64,000 nt of DNA from JACMRP01 sp047302465 (GTDB lineage: Bacteria; Bdellovibrionota; Bdellovibrionia; Bdellovibrionales; Bdellovibrionaceae), in NCBI RefSeq assembly GCF_047302465.1, contig NZ_CP178621.1, positions 1,798,001 to 1,862,000 of the forward strand, given 5' to 3'. A program made the position numbers and the translations under genes. Below the pieces are notes generated by a model. It saw only the letters and a program-made list of their open reading frames with translations, searched no databases and was not told the origin of the DNA. Below, piece by piece: positions 25,487 to 35,189 of the stretch (its first letter is position 1; each line of letters begins with the position of its first letter).

Positions 25487-26722
25487 ATGTACGTTAAAGA
25501 CTTAAATAAAATGTTAGCAGTAGCGGCTCTTCTTTGTGCCTCGGCTCTTACAGCTTGTACCCCTAAGGTAGAAGTTGAAGAGACAGCCCCAGAATCAGAA
25601 GAAGTATCTGCAGAGAAACCTTCAACAGTTATGGGCGTTGTTAAAGACGTTATCGTTGTTGTTGGTAATGGTCTTGTTAGCTATGAACAAAGCCAGAGCC
25701 AAAAGGTTCAAGGCAAAGTCTCTGCACAAAATCTGATTGCAGATCATTTGTGTAATGAAAACGCAATGCCACTGAATGAAGATGGCAGCTATATGGACAG
25801 CCAAGGACCTGATTATCCATCAAGATTGTTCTATTGTAAGCTTGCTAAGGACACTGGTTCTCCAGAAGCTGTTCCGGGAGCATTAAGACAGATCAAATCT
25901 ATCTCATGTGCTGTTGAAAAAGCGGGTGTGATTTATGACGATCAATCACGCCAAACAGTCGTAAAGATGGATACACGATGCTTTACTCAAGAGCAATTGG
26001 ATATGATGGGTGTGAATCCAACTATGACGGTTACGATTCGCGCTTCAAAACCAGCTTTCTTTAACTCTTACTATGACACTGGGATTTCTATCATTTCTCC
26101 AGAGTTTGGTGAGTACAGATTGGCGGCAAAAATATCTGGTACAAAAGTGGAGTTCTTAACTTCTGAAGACCAGACTGCACTTAGCCCTGACAAAACAGGT
26201 TCATTTGCAGCAAGTTATGACATTCTTTCTGGTGAGTTGCGTTTTGAATCTCGCTCTGACCGTTTCTTGTGTGCTGAAAACAGCTCTTGCGGTTGGTCTC
26301 GCCATGATAGAATTCTTGCAACAGTTGCTATGAGCGGTGGAGTGATCACGGGTGTTTCAAATGTTGAAGGTATTTCTGCAGACGTTTACGATTCTAGAAA
26401 CGGTACTTACTCTGCGCGTACTTCAACGATCAAGGGTGACCTTGCAAGTGGTTTGAAAGCTCGTTACTTCCATGTCCAAAACACGAATGTGAGTGCGGAT
26501 TTGGGCGATGCTTCGAAGTACTCAGAGGTTGTAAATAACCGTTGCTACACGAATGCTTCAGACCAAGCAAACTGCGGCGTTAACACGGGTATCGACTTCC
26601 CAGCGAACGGAGCTTACAAGTTCGGTTTGCACCCAAGTACAAACGCAATCTTGTCTTTGGATTGGGCAGCTCAACTTCAAGGTTTGCAGTTTAACTCTGT
26701 AACAATGGACAATGTTCAGTAA
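25487..26722 (+). CDS. Lipoprotein under a probable sigma-54 promoter
   Basis: 411 residues. Lipobox LTAC (C24, ALTACTPKVEVEE) followed by a Glu-rich linker; a surface or periplasmic lipoprotein. The remainder is beta-rich, polar, with paired cysteines (for example HLCNE, FYCKL, ISCAVE, CAENSSCGW, NNRCYTNASDQANCG). I recognise no domain. AAGGAG lies 8 bp before the ATG. The upstream -24/-12 promoter and palindrome make it the probable target of the activator at 23786, and a strong terminator closes the unit. Confidence 0.87.
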   Translation: MYVKDLNKMLAVAALLCASALTACTPKVEVEETAPESEEVSAEKPSTVMGVVKDVIVVVGNGLVSYEQSQSQKVQGKVSAQNLIADHLCNENAMPLNEDGSYMDSQGPDYPSRLFYCKLAKDTGSPEAVPGALRQIKSISCAVEKAGVIYDDQSRQTVVKMDTRCFTQEQLDMMGVNPTMTVTIRASKPAFFNSYYDTGISIISPEFGEYRLAAKISGTKVEFLTSEDQTALSPDKTGSFAASYDILSGELRFESRSDRFLCAENSSCGWSRHDRILATVAMSGGVITGVSNVEGISADVYDSRNGTYSARTSTIKGDLASGLKARYFHVQNTNVSADLGDASKYSEVVNNRCYTNASDQANCGVNTGIDFPANGAYKFGLHPSTNAILSLDWAAQLQGLQFNSVTMDNVQ

Positions 26723-26751
26723 TGATAAGAGCCAAGGAAGGTTCTAAAGCA

Positions 26752-26778
26752 GGGGTGGAGAAATCCACCCCTATTTTT
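26752..26778 (+). terminator. Rho-independent terminator of the lipoprotein gene
   Basis: GGGGTGGA-GAAA-TCCACCCC, an eight-pair stem with a GNRA-type loop, followed by TATTTTT. Confidence 0.85.
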
Positions 26779-26794
26779 ATTGTATTTTAGCGCC

Positions 26795-27505
26795 TTACTT
26801 TACGCAGCTAGGAGTGCTACCTACGTAGGTTTTTTTGACCTCAGGAGTTGATGGCTGGCGACCTGAAGTCAGCATCGACGCTGTGAGGCCTGTCGCAGCT
26901 TCAAGGCTCGACGCGAAATTCTCCTCACGAAGAGTAAATATCACCTGATCCGCGCCGCGAAGGGATTTGGTGGGGTCGATAATAAAGACCTGATCCTCGT
27001 CGATCACAAAGAGTGGCTGGCGTTGATAGTTTTTCTCAAAGAAATTTTGCAGCTGAGAGAATTGTGCAGGTTCTACTTGGGTCCTTACGATCCCGATGAA
27101 ATGACGCTTGTAAGGATTGCAGATTTCATCGGCCTCAAGCAAAAAACGTTGAGCTCTGGCGGGTAAATAATATTGATAGTTTTCGATCGGCCATGAAGTT
27201 TTGGTTTTTGGATCGTATTGAAAATCTAAGAAAAGAATTTTACCAGATTTAAGTTGATAGTAACCATCCAGAATATACCAAGATCTACCAGAGGCCGTGC
27301 TTTCGAAAAGCGCCAAAGTATAGTGAGATGTCATTCCTGCGATGTCTTCGTTGGTTTCGTTTTGAATGAACTCAACGACTGCCTGATCTATTTCTGCGTG
27401 AGGAACTTCTTTGGCGTATGTTTGGAGATCATCATATTGATTTGCAAAGCAAAGAGATGCCATTGAAAATGCAATTCCAAAAGTTAACGCCCAAGCCGAC
27501 TTCAT
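26795..27505 (-). CDS. Exported protein of unknown function
   Basis: 236 residues. Signal peptide KSAWALTFGIAFSMASLCFA, then a compact soluble domain (FLDFQYDPKTKTSWPIENY, QVFIIDPTKSLRGADQVIF). The ending TPSCVK with one more Cys (EICNPY) allows a disulfide. Family not recognised. The frame starts at 27538, but ATG 27505 begins the signal peptide and follows GAGGGG. Another exported protein gene lies 42 bp upstream on the same strand. Confidence 0.75.
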   Translation of the reverse strand: MKSAWALTFGIAFSMASLCFANQYDDLQTYAKEVPHAEIDQAVVEFIQNETNEDIAGMTSHYTLALFESTASGRSWYILDGYYQLKSGKILFLDFQYDPKTKTSWPIENYQYYLPARAQRFLLEADEICNPYKRHFIGIVRTQVEPAQFSQLQNFFEKNYQRQPLFVIDEDQVFIIDPTKSLRGADQVIFTLREENFASSLEAATGLTASMLTSGRQPSTPEVKKTYVGSTPSCVK

Positions 27506-27547
27506 ATGCCCCTCTATATTAAGATTGAGAACTCGCATTGAGATCTT

Positions 27548-28342
27548 TTATTTAAGGACGTTGCAAGAATATTTGTGGGAATAGATTTTCTTGCATGATG
27601 CAAGACCCTTTTGGCAGGAGTCAACGCTGAGTTGCCCGCGCTTAAGGTCCAAGGAATAAGTCGTGATTTCGTCCTTACTCCAAGATTGATCCAAGCGGGT
27701 GTTGAACTCAATCATTTTTGAGTCCATTTTTACAACTTTACCACTATAGACGCGTTGGTCACCGGGGCCTTCCATTTTTTTAGTCTGTAGGTTGTAAATG
27801 AGACCCTCGGGAGAATAAAAGTGCGAGGGTTTATGCATAGAGATTTCAGCAGTACGATACTGCATTCTTGCAATGCCATCAGCATCCTTCCAGAGAGAGA
27901 CACAGATGTTACGCATTGCGACTCCGGCTTCATGGTGTGGTCCTGCATCGCAAAGAATGAGTTTCTGTAGTTTTGTTCCTGGGGTATAGGACTTTCTTTG
28001 TTCGGTCAAACGTTCACAAAGAGAAGAAATAAAGTGCGGGTAGCCCTGTGGAACTTGCGCTTGCGGCAAAGCGGTTTTGAAGCACTTCAAGAAATAAGGC
28101 ACATCACTTTGAATGTTCACAAGGTCATTGCAAATTCCAGCGACGGCTTCTTCGATGGGAGTGTTATCTTCTACTTGTTCTATGCCTTGGCGCCAGCAAA
28201 GTAGACGGGCGAGGGAATCCGTATTGACCAGGTCGCAGGCGGATTTGATTGCGTGATTTTCCTGTTCGGAGATGTTCGCAAAAGCCGGTAGGGTTGTAAA
28301 AACTATGAGGCCTAAGGTGCAAATTTTTAAAGAAAGATTCAT
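27548..28342 (-). CDS. Exported Cys-rich protein of unknown function
   Basis: 264 residues. Signal peptide NLSLKICTLGLIVFTTLPAFA. About ten cysteines spread over the mature part (SACDLVN, LLCWRQG, GICNDL, LKCFK, SLCERL, ILCDAG, NICVSLW, VDSCQKGLASCKK, YSCN) indicate a disulfide-stabilised periplasmic or secreted protein. No domain recognised. GGAG precedes the ATG by seven bases. It lies in a row of three minus-strand exported genes (26795-29047). Confidence 0.78.
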   Translation of the reverse strand: MNLSLKICTLGLIVFTTLPAFANISEQENHAIKSACDLVNTDSLARLLCWRQGIEQVEDNTPIEEAVAGICNDLVNIQSDVPYFLKCFKTALPQAQVPQGYPHFISSLCERLTEQRKSYTPGTKLQKLILCDAGPHHEAGVAMRNICVSLWKDADGIARMQYRTAEISMHKPSHFYSPEGLIYNLQTKKMEGPGDQRVYSGKVVKMDSKMIEFNTRLDQSWSKDEITTYSLDLKRGQLSVDSCQKGLASCKKIYSHKYSCNVLK

Positions 28343-28447
28343 GTAAGTACTCCTTCATGAATCTTTACGACACTACACTTATTTTTGCATGTCCACTGCA
28401 AAATCAGGAATGAGGCGAAAACGCCGTGGCTTTTCTTAGCAGTATTG

Positions 28448-29047
28448 TTATTTTAGAATCGAATACTCATAAGAGGTTGGTTCACCAGAGCTTGTTTTTG
28501 AAGCGATCTGATAGAGACCTTTCTTGATAGATTTACCCATACCGTCTGTATTGAGATTGCCCTTTCCGAACTTTTTATAGTTCTTAGTGCAAGTGACGTC
28601 TTTCATATCGCAGAAAAGTTTTAAAATTCTTGGAGCATCCGTATTCAATGTGGATTCTGGAAACTTTTGCAGAACAGACAGATACTCAAAACATCCAGCT
28701 CTTCTATTGGCAGGAGTTTCTTGTGTAGATTCGCATTTTGCTAAGAAAGCTTCTGGTGAACGTGCGGCATCTTCCTTTGCAGCGTTAAATATGGCGTCAG
28801 AGAGTTCTGTCGGCGTCTTCCAGCAGGTCACCTCTGAAGTGTTTCCGTGACACTCGACATTCCAGCAGCGGCCAGAAGCGTCGCAGTAGTCCGGTGAATC
28901 GACAATACTCTTGTGGCCATCTTTCATATAGCTGTAAGCGTTCGGACGATCTTTATAAAACTGTGTGGTTTCTTCAGGTGTCATTTGTATCATCTTTGAT
29001 GTGCAGGCAGTGAGCAAAGCTAAAGACAAAAAGGCGATGAATTTCAT
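28448..29047 (-). CDS. Lipoprotein of unknown function
   Basis: 199 residues. Lipobox LTAC (C15 in LLTACTSK). The mature part has about ten cysteines arranged in close pairs (DYCDASGRCWNVECHG, VTCW, KCES, GCFEYL, LFCDMKDVTCTK), so a disulfide-rich fold. Unrecognised family. GGGGGG-type RBS lies before the ATG at 29047. First of three exported minus-strand genes here, each with its own spacing of about 40-105 bp. Confidence 0.8.
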   Translation of the reverse strand: MKFIAFLSLALLTACTSKMIQMTPEETTQFYKDRPNAYSYMKDGHKSIVDSPDYCDASGRCWNVECHGNTSEVTCWKTPTELSDAIFNAAKEDAARSPEAFLAKCESTQETPANRRAGCFEYLSVLQKFPESTLNTDAPRILKLFCDMKDVTCTKNYKKFGKGNLNTDGMGKSIKKGLYQIASKTSSGEPTSYEYSILK

Positions 29048-29336
29048 GATTGGTCCCCCCGGAACAAATACTTCTAGGGCTGTTTACAAGGGAGGAGAAG
29101 GTTTGTCTAGAAAACTGTTTTGGTAGTTAAGTCTTTTGAGCGGGCTCACGCCTTCTTCATAGATGGTGTCAAAAAGTCCTGTTTGAAAATTGAAGGTGTT
29201 CTCAGCCGAGAGTGACGAAGTGTCGACTTGTTTGACATCGTTTTTTATTCAGATCCAATATAGGCAAGTCTGTAGTGGTGCATTTCTTGGACTAGGTCTG
29301 TCGGTGCAAAAACTAAAAACTAGAAAGGACCTAGTT

Positions 29337-29879
29337 ATGAAAAATATCGTATCATTCTTATTTGCCATTAGCGTGTGTGCAGGAGCTCAGGCAGCACAAA
29401 CAATCAATGTGTCTGGAAAGCTTCAAAATTCGACTTCTAAAGACGCTGTTGTTGCATTCTATGCAGAGTATGAAGCGACCAGTTCACTTCCGACTTGCAA
29501 AACTTATAGTCTTCCAGAGTTGGAATTTAGAAGCCGTCCAAAAATAAAACAACGTCTTCATTTTATGGCAGGAAATAACTTCCAAGCGGAAATCCCTGCA
29601 GAGTTTGGCGTTTGTAATTATAAGATCACTTCTGCGGGAGTCATCGTTTTGAGTCCTGAAATCATCAAAAGCATGTTAAGCCAAGGTGCAGAGCAAGCTG
29701 AAGATAACGTCATTGAATTTAAAGGCGGATTGTCAGGCATTGCGCGTCTTAAGGGTGGAGAGCAAAAAAGCAATACTTTGAATTGCGCATGGGACCACGC
29801 TTATAGTGCTAATTGTGATTCTGAAGAAATCGTGTCGAACGGTTCTTCGATTCAGGTGAATGTAAATCTTAAAAACTAG
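29337..29879 (+). CDS. Small exported protein, unknown
   Basis: 180 residues. Signal peptide KNIVSFLFAISVCAGAQAA; mature part beta-rich with several Cys (PTCKTYS, GVCNYK, LNCAWDHAYSANCDSEE). No family recognised. The open frame reaches back to 29190, but ATG 29337 with AAAGGA eight bases upstream opens the signal peptide. It is convergent with the papain-like peptidase, seven bases apart. Confidence 0.75.
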   Translation: MKNIVSFLFAISVCAGAQAAQTINVSGKLQNSTSKDAVVAFYAEYEATSSLPTCKTYSLPELEFRSRPKIKQRLHFMAGNNFQAEIPAEFGVCNYKITSAGVIVLSPEIIKSMLSQGAEQAEDNVIEFKGGLSGIARLKGGEQKSNTLNCAWDHAYSANCDSEEIVSNGSSIQVNVNLKN

Positions 29880-29885
29880 ATAAGT

Positions 29886-31166
29886 CTATTTGATGTAACT
29901 AGCATTGCGGGTGGCTTCGATCATGCGGGATTTTGGAATCCAGGCATGTCCGCCATCCGCTTCAAATTCTGGTGATTCTGGTCGCCATTCTTTTCCGTAA
30001 GAGTTCTTTAATAAATACTCACACTGACCGGTTTTTGTATTCATGCGACGACCTACAAGCAGGCTTGAGTGATAGGCTGTGCCAGTCGGGCTATAAGCGT
30101 CTACGAAGAAATCCGCGTTGTAGCCGATCTCTACCGGAGTTTTCTTACTTAAGAGTTCATCAATTTTATGGCCGAACTTCTTGGTATTCGTTTTTGTAAA
30201 AAACGTCATTTCTAAATCATCTGTGCGAATACGATTGCTGCAGTTTTTGTTCACGAGCGAAGTCAGGTAAGTCGCTCGATTGGATTTCTTCAAAGTTTCA
30301 ATGAATTGTTCTTTGCTTAAATTTGGAAAGAGGGCACGAGCTTTGGTAATAAACTCCTCTCGGGCGATTTCACTACGAAGAGCTTTTTTCCCAAGGCGGT
30401 CGAGCGCTGCCAATGGAACGTTGGTGTAAATACCTTTAAAGCCTTCACTGGGTAAGTCTTTCTCAAGGCAAAATCCTTTGGCTTTAGCGGCACGAAAAGA
30501 GAACGTCGTAAAACCGATATTTGTGATTAAATCCTGGGTGACTCCGACCATTCGGAAGAGGTCATAAAATTCATTGTCAGCGTAGGCAAATGCAACACCT
30601 GCTGCCGAGACCTGTTGGTCAATGCGGTAAGAGACCATGTTAGCAACAGTAAAGGCATAGCACCAGCCATCAGTGCCTTGGTTAAAAACAGGGCCGCTTT
30701 TATCGCGTAAGTCGATGTTCGTGCAGGTTTTGGATTCTTCGGCATAAGACTGCGCGGCTTGCTTTTTGACCTTCTTGAGAAACTTCTCTGTGCGAACGGC
30801 AGGGCGCGAGTCATTTCCTTCGGTCAGGTATTTTTTGTAAGCTGCAAGTCTTTCGTCAACTTTGCCACTCGTAGAGTAAAGATCCAGAATAAATTCCTGG
30901 CGAACGATTTCTTCACGACGATTTTTTTCTAAAGCTTGGTCGTAGATGGCATCAGTAAGTCCCAGCGTGCGCAGATTCATCTGACAGCGATTCACCAGAG
31001 CTTTTGCTTCATGAATTTTAGGGCTCATATCGATGTTGGAAGACTTATCGCCGAAGATAGCAAGGTTCAAATGTCGAAGGTCTTCTTTGGCATTGTCGCA
31101 AGAAGAGGTTGCAGAGGTCCAGGCCATGGCAGGGGTCAATAGCATCACAAGAATGAGCTTTTTCAT
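29886..31166 (-). CDS. Exported papain-family (C1) cysteine peptidase
   Basis: 426 residues. Signal peptide KKLILVMLLTPAMA. A pro-like region of ~140 residues precedes the C1 domain: oxyanion Q163 and nucleophile C169 in FNQGTDGWCYAF, His in TAYHSSLLVG (about 365) and Asn in LLKNSYGKEW (about 387). Order Q-C-H-N is correct for papain. The usual CGSCW block is replaced by DGWCY. A secreted or periplasmic protease fits a predatory, protein-digesting lifestyle. A second, divergent C1 peptidase lies at 40191. Confidence 0.87.
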   Translation of the reverse strand: MKKLILVMLLTPAMAWTSATSSCDNAKEDLRHLNLAIFGDKSSNIDMSPKIHEAKALVNRCQMNLRTLGLTDAIYDQALEKNRREEIVRQEFILDLYSTSGKVDERLAAYKKYLTEGNDSRPAVRTEKFLKKVKKQAAQSYAEESKTCTNIDLRDKSGPVFNQGTDGWCYAFTVANMVSYRIDQQVSAAGVAFAYADNEFYDLFRMVGVTQDLITNIGFTTFSFRAAKAKGFCLEKDLPSEGFKGIYTNVPLAALDRLGKKALRSEIAREEFITKARALFPNLSKEQFIETLKKSNRATYLTSLVNKNCSNRIRTDDLEMTFFTKTNTKKFGHKIDELLSKKTPVEIGYNADFFVDAYSPTGTAYHSSLLVGRRMNTKTGQCEYLLKNSYGKEWRPESPEFEADGGHAWIPKSRMIEATRNASYIK

Positions 31167-31458
31167 AAATTCACTTTGCCGAGCATTTCCGAATAGGAAA
31201 AGGGATTTTGGATTCGCTAGACTCTAGATTGTTCCACTAGGCCCTGTTTTTAGAAGAGGTTTTCTTGTCGTGTGGTCGCAGGCAGTATATTGCGAACTTC
31301 CCAAAATATGTAGATTCGCTGAAGTAGTTGTGGTCATAGAGCATGGCGGACCTGAGAGTCGTCGCTGATCCAAGGTCTATTTTATTTTTATCTCAAGGTA
31401 TTTATATTTAAGTCGACTCAATCTCCACTGAGAATAGAGGTATACCTGTGAGGTTTTG

Positions 31459-32367
31459 ATGAAGTATTCCTTGGGAACGGTCTTGATTCTAAGTTTAACT
31501 GGGATTCAGCAGGCTGCAGCTTGTGGCTATCAAATCGGAGCTATCCAACCTGGTAATAAAACTGTCTCCATAGAGCTTAATGAGCCAGGGGTTGGAAAAC
31601 GCTGGGCCATCGAGGATGATGGTATGTTGGTGATGTCTATTGCTTTAGCTCACTGTAACCAAAAACTTCCAGATGAAACTGTGCCGGTAGAGGGTACAGT
31701 CGACGAATGTATTTATTCTACTCAAAGTAGAGCGCGTATAAGCATGGACGCAATGGTTTCTCAGCACAGCTCTTTGGCTACGATGGAAGCCCGCAAGCGT
31801 TCTGTCGATCTTGTTAAAACTGCCTGTGGTGTAGATCTTTACACTTTAAAAAAGACCATTGAAGAAAGAGTCAATAAAGAACCCTTGGCTTGTCGCAAAG
31901 ACGTCAGCGGTCTTGTGAAAAAAGCAGCTATTCGTTCTAAAGAATTTTTGGCAGAACAAAACGACCCGACATATCTTAGCGGACTTAACCTCTCTGAAGC
32001 CCAGAAGCAAGAGCTGCTCGAAAGACTTAAGAGAGATGACGAGCTCGTGCAGAAAATGGCTCAGATGTTTGCTCAGACCTCAGCTACAAACGGCGAGTTT
32101 AAGCCTTTAATGATGCAGTTTAAGAGCATTGTTCAATCTCGAGCTTATTCTCTTGCGGAGCATCCGGAAGAGCCGCCTTCTTCTCATAATTTGGAAGGCC
32201 TTGATGGCATTTTGATGAGTATGGGGGCTAGGCTTCCTTATGTGCCGCAGTCGAGATGTTCATTCCCACTGGCAGATTCGGTAATTGCTGGTTTAAAAGA
32301 TATCGAATGGAAACCACGCACAATGGGAAGAGTGCCAGAAGCACCTCGCCAAGAAGGATCTAGATAA
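31459..32367 (+). CDS. Exported protein of unknown function
   Basis: 302 residues. Signal peptide KYSLGTVLILSLTGIQQAAAC; the first mature residue region CGYQIG is not a lipobox of the usual LxxC form but could be weakly lipidated. Helical body with Cys in LAHCNQK, DECIYS, TACGVD, LACRKD, SRCSF. No known domain. TTG 31456 precedes ATG 31459; the ATG has GAGG at seven bases. The stop overlaps the next start (TAATG), so it is coupled to the small protein that follows. Confidence 0.72.
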   Translation: MKYSLGTVLILSLTGIQQAAACGYQIGAIQPGNKTVSIELNEPGVGKRWAIEDDGMLVMSIALAHCNQKLPDETVPVEGTVDECIYSTQSRARISMDAMVSQHSSLATMEARKRSVDLVKTACGVDLYTLKKTIEERVNKEPLACRKDVSGLVKKAAIRSKEFLAEQNDPTYLSGLNLSEAQKQELLERLKRDDELVQKMAQMFAQTSATNGEFKPLMMQFKSIVQSRAYSLAEHPEEPPSSHNLEGLDGILMSMGARLPYVPQSRCSFPLADSVIAGLKDIEWKPRTMGRVPEAPRQEGSR

Positions 32368-32618
32368 TGAATAAGCTGTCTAAAATAATTCTCTTGGTTC
32401 TTCTTATGGGTGCTTCTGCTTTTGGTACTGCTCTTTTAGAGGTGCAGGGAAAAGTTTTGCGTATTGAAAAAGGGCAGGCGGTAATTAAGTCAGATAAAGA
32501 AGAAGTCCGCCTTAACCTAAAACGTCTTACGAAGAAAAACCGTACGTTGGTCATGAACGCCAATGGCTCGGACAAGATCATCACGATTCAAATTTCGCCA
32601 GAAACTCTCAAGAAATAA
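32367..32618 (+). CDS. Small exported protein, unknown
   Basis: 83 residues. Signal peptide NKLSKIILLVLLMGASAFG, then a mature part of about 60 residues of strongly alternating strands (LLEVQGKVLRIEKGQAVIKSD), reminiscent of an OB-like barrel. Translationally coupled to the upstream exported protein via TAATG, so the two are probably partners. Confidence 0.7.
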   Translation: MNKLSKIILLVLLMGASAFGTALLEVQGKVLRIEKGQAVIKSDKEEVRLNLKRLTKKNRTLVMNANGSDKIITIQISPETLKK

Positions 32619-32694
32619 CCGGAAGAGTCCTTTGTACTCAGGACGCATATAATCTGGCCTTTATATAAATCAAATATTGTTTTTTAATGTTTCC

Positions 32695-33300
32695 ATGACT
32701 ATTTACGGAAGAATTGAGCTCCCACTAAAAATTGAAGAAGCGTATCGACACCTTCTTGAATCAGTAAGAAAAGATGAAGGAGCTAAAATCACGATCAAAG
32801 ATGAAGTTGGTGATCTTGGCAAGGGCACGATCATCGAACAAGAGTATGCGCACCGAGGGAAGAAGCAGGTTTTTAAAACAGTCATTACTGAAAACATTCG
32901 TCCTCACACATTGAATCAAGCAAGCGTTGGCGCTGATATAGAGGTGAGCTACGATATTCATCTGAAAGAGCTCGGGGATCACACTCTGTTAGAAAGTCAG
33001 ACGACCTTTCATCTCAAATTCAATTTTCAATCTTTCAAGCTTTTGCTTTTTTCTACAAGATATATTCGCGCAAGACACTACTGGGATATTGTTTGGTGGG
33101 GTTCTCTTTTTCAGAACAAAAAACTCAAAACGAAGTACTGGTGTCGGATTTGGGGAGTCACCAACCACGCGGTAACGACGCCTCTTTGGGTAGGGCTGTT
33201 CTACATTATTTTCCTTTTTGTTGGATATCTGAATCCAGACCTCTCGGCATCCGAGGACGCTTCGCCAACTGGTGAGGAACACCTGCAAACCGAGGAGTGA
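32695..33300 (+). CDS. Membrane-anchored protein with possible SRPBCC-like domain
   Basis: 201 residues. Residues 1-110 look like a polyketide-cyclase/START-type fold (opening GRIELPLKIEEAYRHLLES, long paired strands); this is an inference from pattern. A single membrane helix (TTPLWVGLFYIIFLFVGYL, about 160-178) precedes a short acidic tail. No signal peptide, so the domain is probably cytoplasmic. The frame opens at TTG 32677; ATG 32695 is preferred although neither has a good RBS. Confidence 0.6.
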   Translation: MTIYGRIELPLKIEEAYRHLLESVRKDEGAKITIKDEVGDLGKGTIIEQEYAHRGKKQVFKTVITENIRPHTLNQASVGADIEVSYDIHLKELGDHTLLESQTTFHLKFNFQSFKLLLFSTRYIRARHYWDIVWWGSLFQNKKLKTKYWCRIWGVTNHAVTTPLWVGLFYIIFLFVGYLNPDLSASEDASPTGEEHLQTEE

Positions 33301-33356
33301 TCTTGGTTTGTCGAAGCTCATATTGATCTTTTAGGGCCCGTCTTTATGATGGGGCC

Positions 33357-33824
33357 ATGAAAAATAAAATCTTTGTTCCAATGTTCGTGTTTGGTTTATC
33401 AATAATATTGCCAGCAACCTTTGTGGCGGCAGCGGAAGTGCAACCTATCCATCTTGAAAAACTCGATGAAAACACCGACTTTCAGATCGGGTGTAGCTGT
33501 GCGATCAGCAACAAGCTGGGTGAGTACTTAGTGTTCAGCGAGCCCGAGGCCAATGCTCCAGCCATTGTTCGTATTGATGGCGTAAAGAAAGAACTTAAAG
33601 CAGTTTCGTCTACCCAAAAATCACGGACGCCTCGACTTGGAGATCGCTTTTATAAAACCTATAGCCTTGGCAAGATAAAGATGCGAGTCAATTACAACAC
33701 CACTTTTGTATGCTCAGCGCCCGATAACTCTTGTGAGGTCACTCGCTATTCGGTTGATATCCGTTTGGAAGAGGGAAAACGTAAAAACGTTCTTACAGAC
33801 TTGCTAGGCGAGTGTGGTTGTTAA
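33357..33824 (+). CDS. Small exported protein, unknown
   Basis: 155 residues. Signal peptide KNKIFVPMFVFGLSIILPATFVAAA. Mature part with paired cysteines IGCSCAIS near the N-terminus and GECGC at the very C-terminus, plus VCSAPDNSCEV, suggesting disulfide closure of a small beta-rich domain. No family recognised. Ends 4 bp into the convergent DUF4180 gene. Confidence 0.75.
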   Translation: MKNKIFVPMFVFGLSIILPATFVAAAEVQPIHLEKLDENTDFQIGCSCAISNKLGEYLVFSEPEANAPAIVRIDGVKKELKAVSSTQKSRTPRLGDRFYKTYSLGKIKMRVNYNTTFVCSAPDNSCEVTRYSVDIRLEEGKRKNVLTDLLGECGC

Positions 33825-34183
33825 ACCGCAAAAAGCTTCTGTTTGGCACTTTCAAGGTCTTCGACAAAGAAGGCGTGGCGCCCACGGTTGCTTTCGATAA
33901 GAAAAGCCCGAAGGCTATCGCTTTTGATATTCTGGAAGTCGCCAACAACAGCGAATTGTATTTTATAGTTCACGAATTTTTGTAAGATATCACCCGCGAT
34001 CCCGGTTTTCAGATCGAAAAATGCGGGTGAGATATTTTCTTTATGCAAAATAATCTTACGGTCCTCGGGATCTGGCAGGTTGTAGAGCAAATCCAAAGCA
34101 TCCTGAGCAGTCTTGATAAGGACTTCGTCAGAAATCAATTCAATAATACGTTGATCACCTTGTTGGTGTAGGACTGTTTGCAT
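33821..34183 (-). CDS. DUF4180-family protein
   Basis: 120 residues. The sequence from ALDLLYNLPDPEDRKIILHKENISPAFFDL through AGDILQKFVNYKIQFAVVGDF and SNRGRHAFFV is the DUF4180 pattern. The family is cytoplasmic, of unknown function, and widespread as a stand-alone gene. The frame extends to a TTG at 34222; ATG 34183 gives the family's usual length, although its RBS is poor. Confidence 0.82.
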   Translation of the reverse strand: MQTVLHQQGDQRIIELISDEVLIKTAQDALDLLYNLPDPEDRKIILHKENISPAFFDLKTGIAGDILQKFVNYKIQFAVVGDFQNIKSDSLRAFLIESNRGRHAFFVEDLESAKQKLFAV

Positions 34184-34436
34184 ATTGGCTGCTCGTTGTT
34201 GCAAATAATAATCGTCTTGCAAGTGTCAGCTTAGAAATTTCCAGACGGGGAAGCAAGCAAAGAGTCAAAGAAGGTTCAAGATAGACATGCTCAGAGACAA
34301 AATCTCGGTACGAGACAAGAGGTTCAAATTTGTCGAATGTGACATACGGTGAAAAGTACCTGATCACATTAACCTCATCAAATCTATCGTGTGGCCACAA
34401 GAGGCGGCCTCACTCTTGCTCTAACTATACTCTGGT

Positions 34437-35189
34437 ATGACTACAAAAATTAAACGGACTCTGTTCCCACTTATTACATCAATGATACTAGCGCCGCTGG
34501 CTCACGCTAGACTCAATCGGTGCTCGGCATCGATTGCAGCGACGACGACCTATTATACGCCTTCAGCAAAGGTTATTTGTAATTCGAATCGTCCGTGTGA
34601 CGAGTTTAAAGAAATCGTTAATACACAAGGCTCAGGCACGCTCGGAAACGGCAAGATCTATACGCATACAGGTCAAACTGTCGATATAGGTGATTGTAAA
34701 ACCACCAAAGGTAAAGGCAACACCTGCCTGATTCCGTATATCTCTGTCGCTGCAGATCTTGCGTACAACGAGCTCGGAACTATCATAGAAGTTCCGCATT
34801 TAAAGGGTAAGGTAGTCAATCTTGGTAACGGCAAAACGATGAGGCATCCTGGCTATTTCATCGTCGACGATAAGGGTGCGAGCACTCACGTAGTGGGAGA
34901 AAATCGTTTTGACGTCTACACCGGTCCTTACGTGCCAGATGATCCAAACAATTCTTTTGGCTATGAGGCGGCACCTGACATGCAAATGGCGGCCGAGAAT
35001 CAGTGTGGGGCTCATAAGACCTTTAAAGTTCTCGAGATGGGCAGCGCAAAACGCAGAGAGGCTCAAATAGCTATCAATAATGCTCTTCGTGCAGCGGGCG
35101 AAGATCCTGTGTATGCCGTCAACAGCACCTCGTCATCGTCCTCGTCTTCTTTTGAGAATCCATTTGGTCCAAGTTCGGGAGCTCAATAG
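34437..35189 (+). CDS. Exported 3D-domain protein (MltA/RpfB-type C-domain)
   Basis: 250 residues. Signal peptide ending LAPLAHA. A 3D (three-aspartate) domain lies at about 95-170: ISVAADLAYNELGTIIEVP, GYFIVDDKG, RFDVYTGP, with the three conserved Asp. This domain forms the double-psi barrel of MltA and related peptidoglycan-acting proteins, so a cell-wall role is likely; an intact lytic-transglycosylase domain is not visible. A run of Ser and a Pro/Ser tail end the protein. It is directly coupled (TAGTG) to the next gene. Confidence 0.8.
   Translation: MTTKIKRTLFPLITSMILAPLAHARLNRCSASIAATTTYYTPSAKVICNSNRPCDEFKEIVNTQGSGTLGNGKIYTHTGQTVDIGDCKTTKGKGNTCLIPYISVAADLAYNELGTIIEVPHLKGKVVNLGNGKTMRHPGYFIVDDKGASTHVVGENRFDVYTGPYVPDDPNNSFGYEAAPDMQMAAENQCGAHKTFKVLEMGSAKRREAQIAINNALRAAGEDPVYAVNSTSSSSSSSFENPFGPSSGAQ

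Noticed and set aside
34155..34400. 81-codon minus-strand frame upstream of DUF4180
   Set aside because: Overlaps the DUF4180 start in another frame, has no RBS and no recognisable features.
35107..35150. Run of Ser codons as a microsatellite
   Set aside because: Codons vary (AGC, TCG, TCA, TCC, TCT), so it is a protein-level low-complexity tail, not a DNA repeat.
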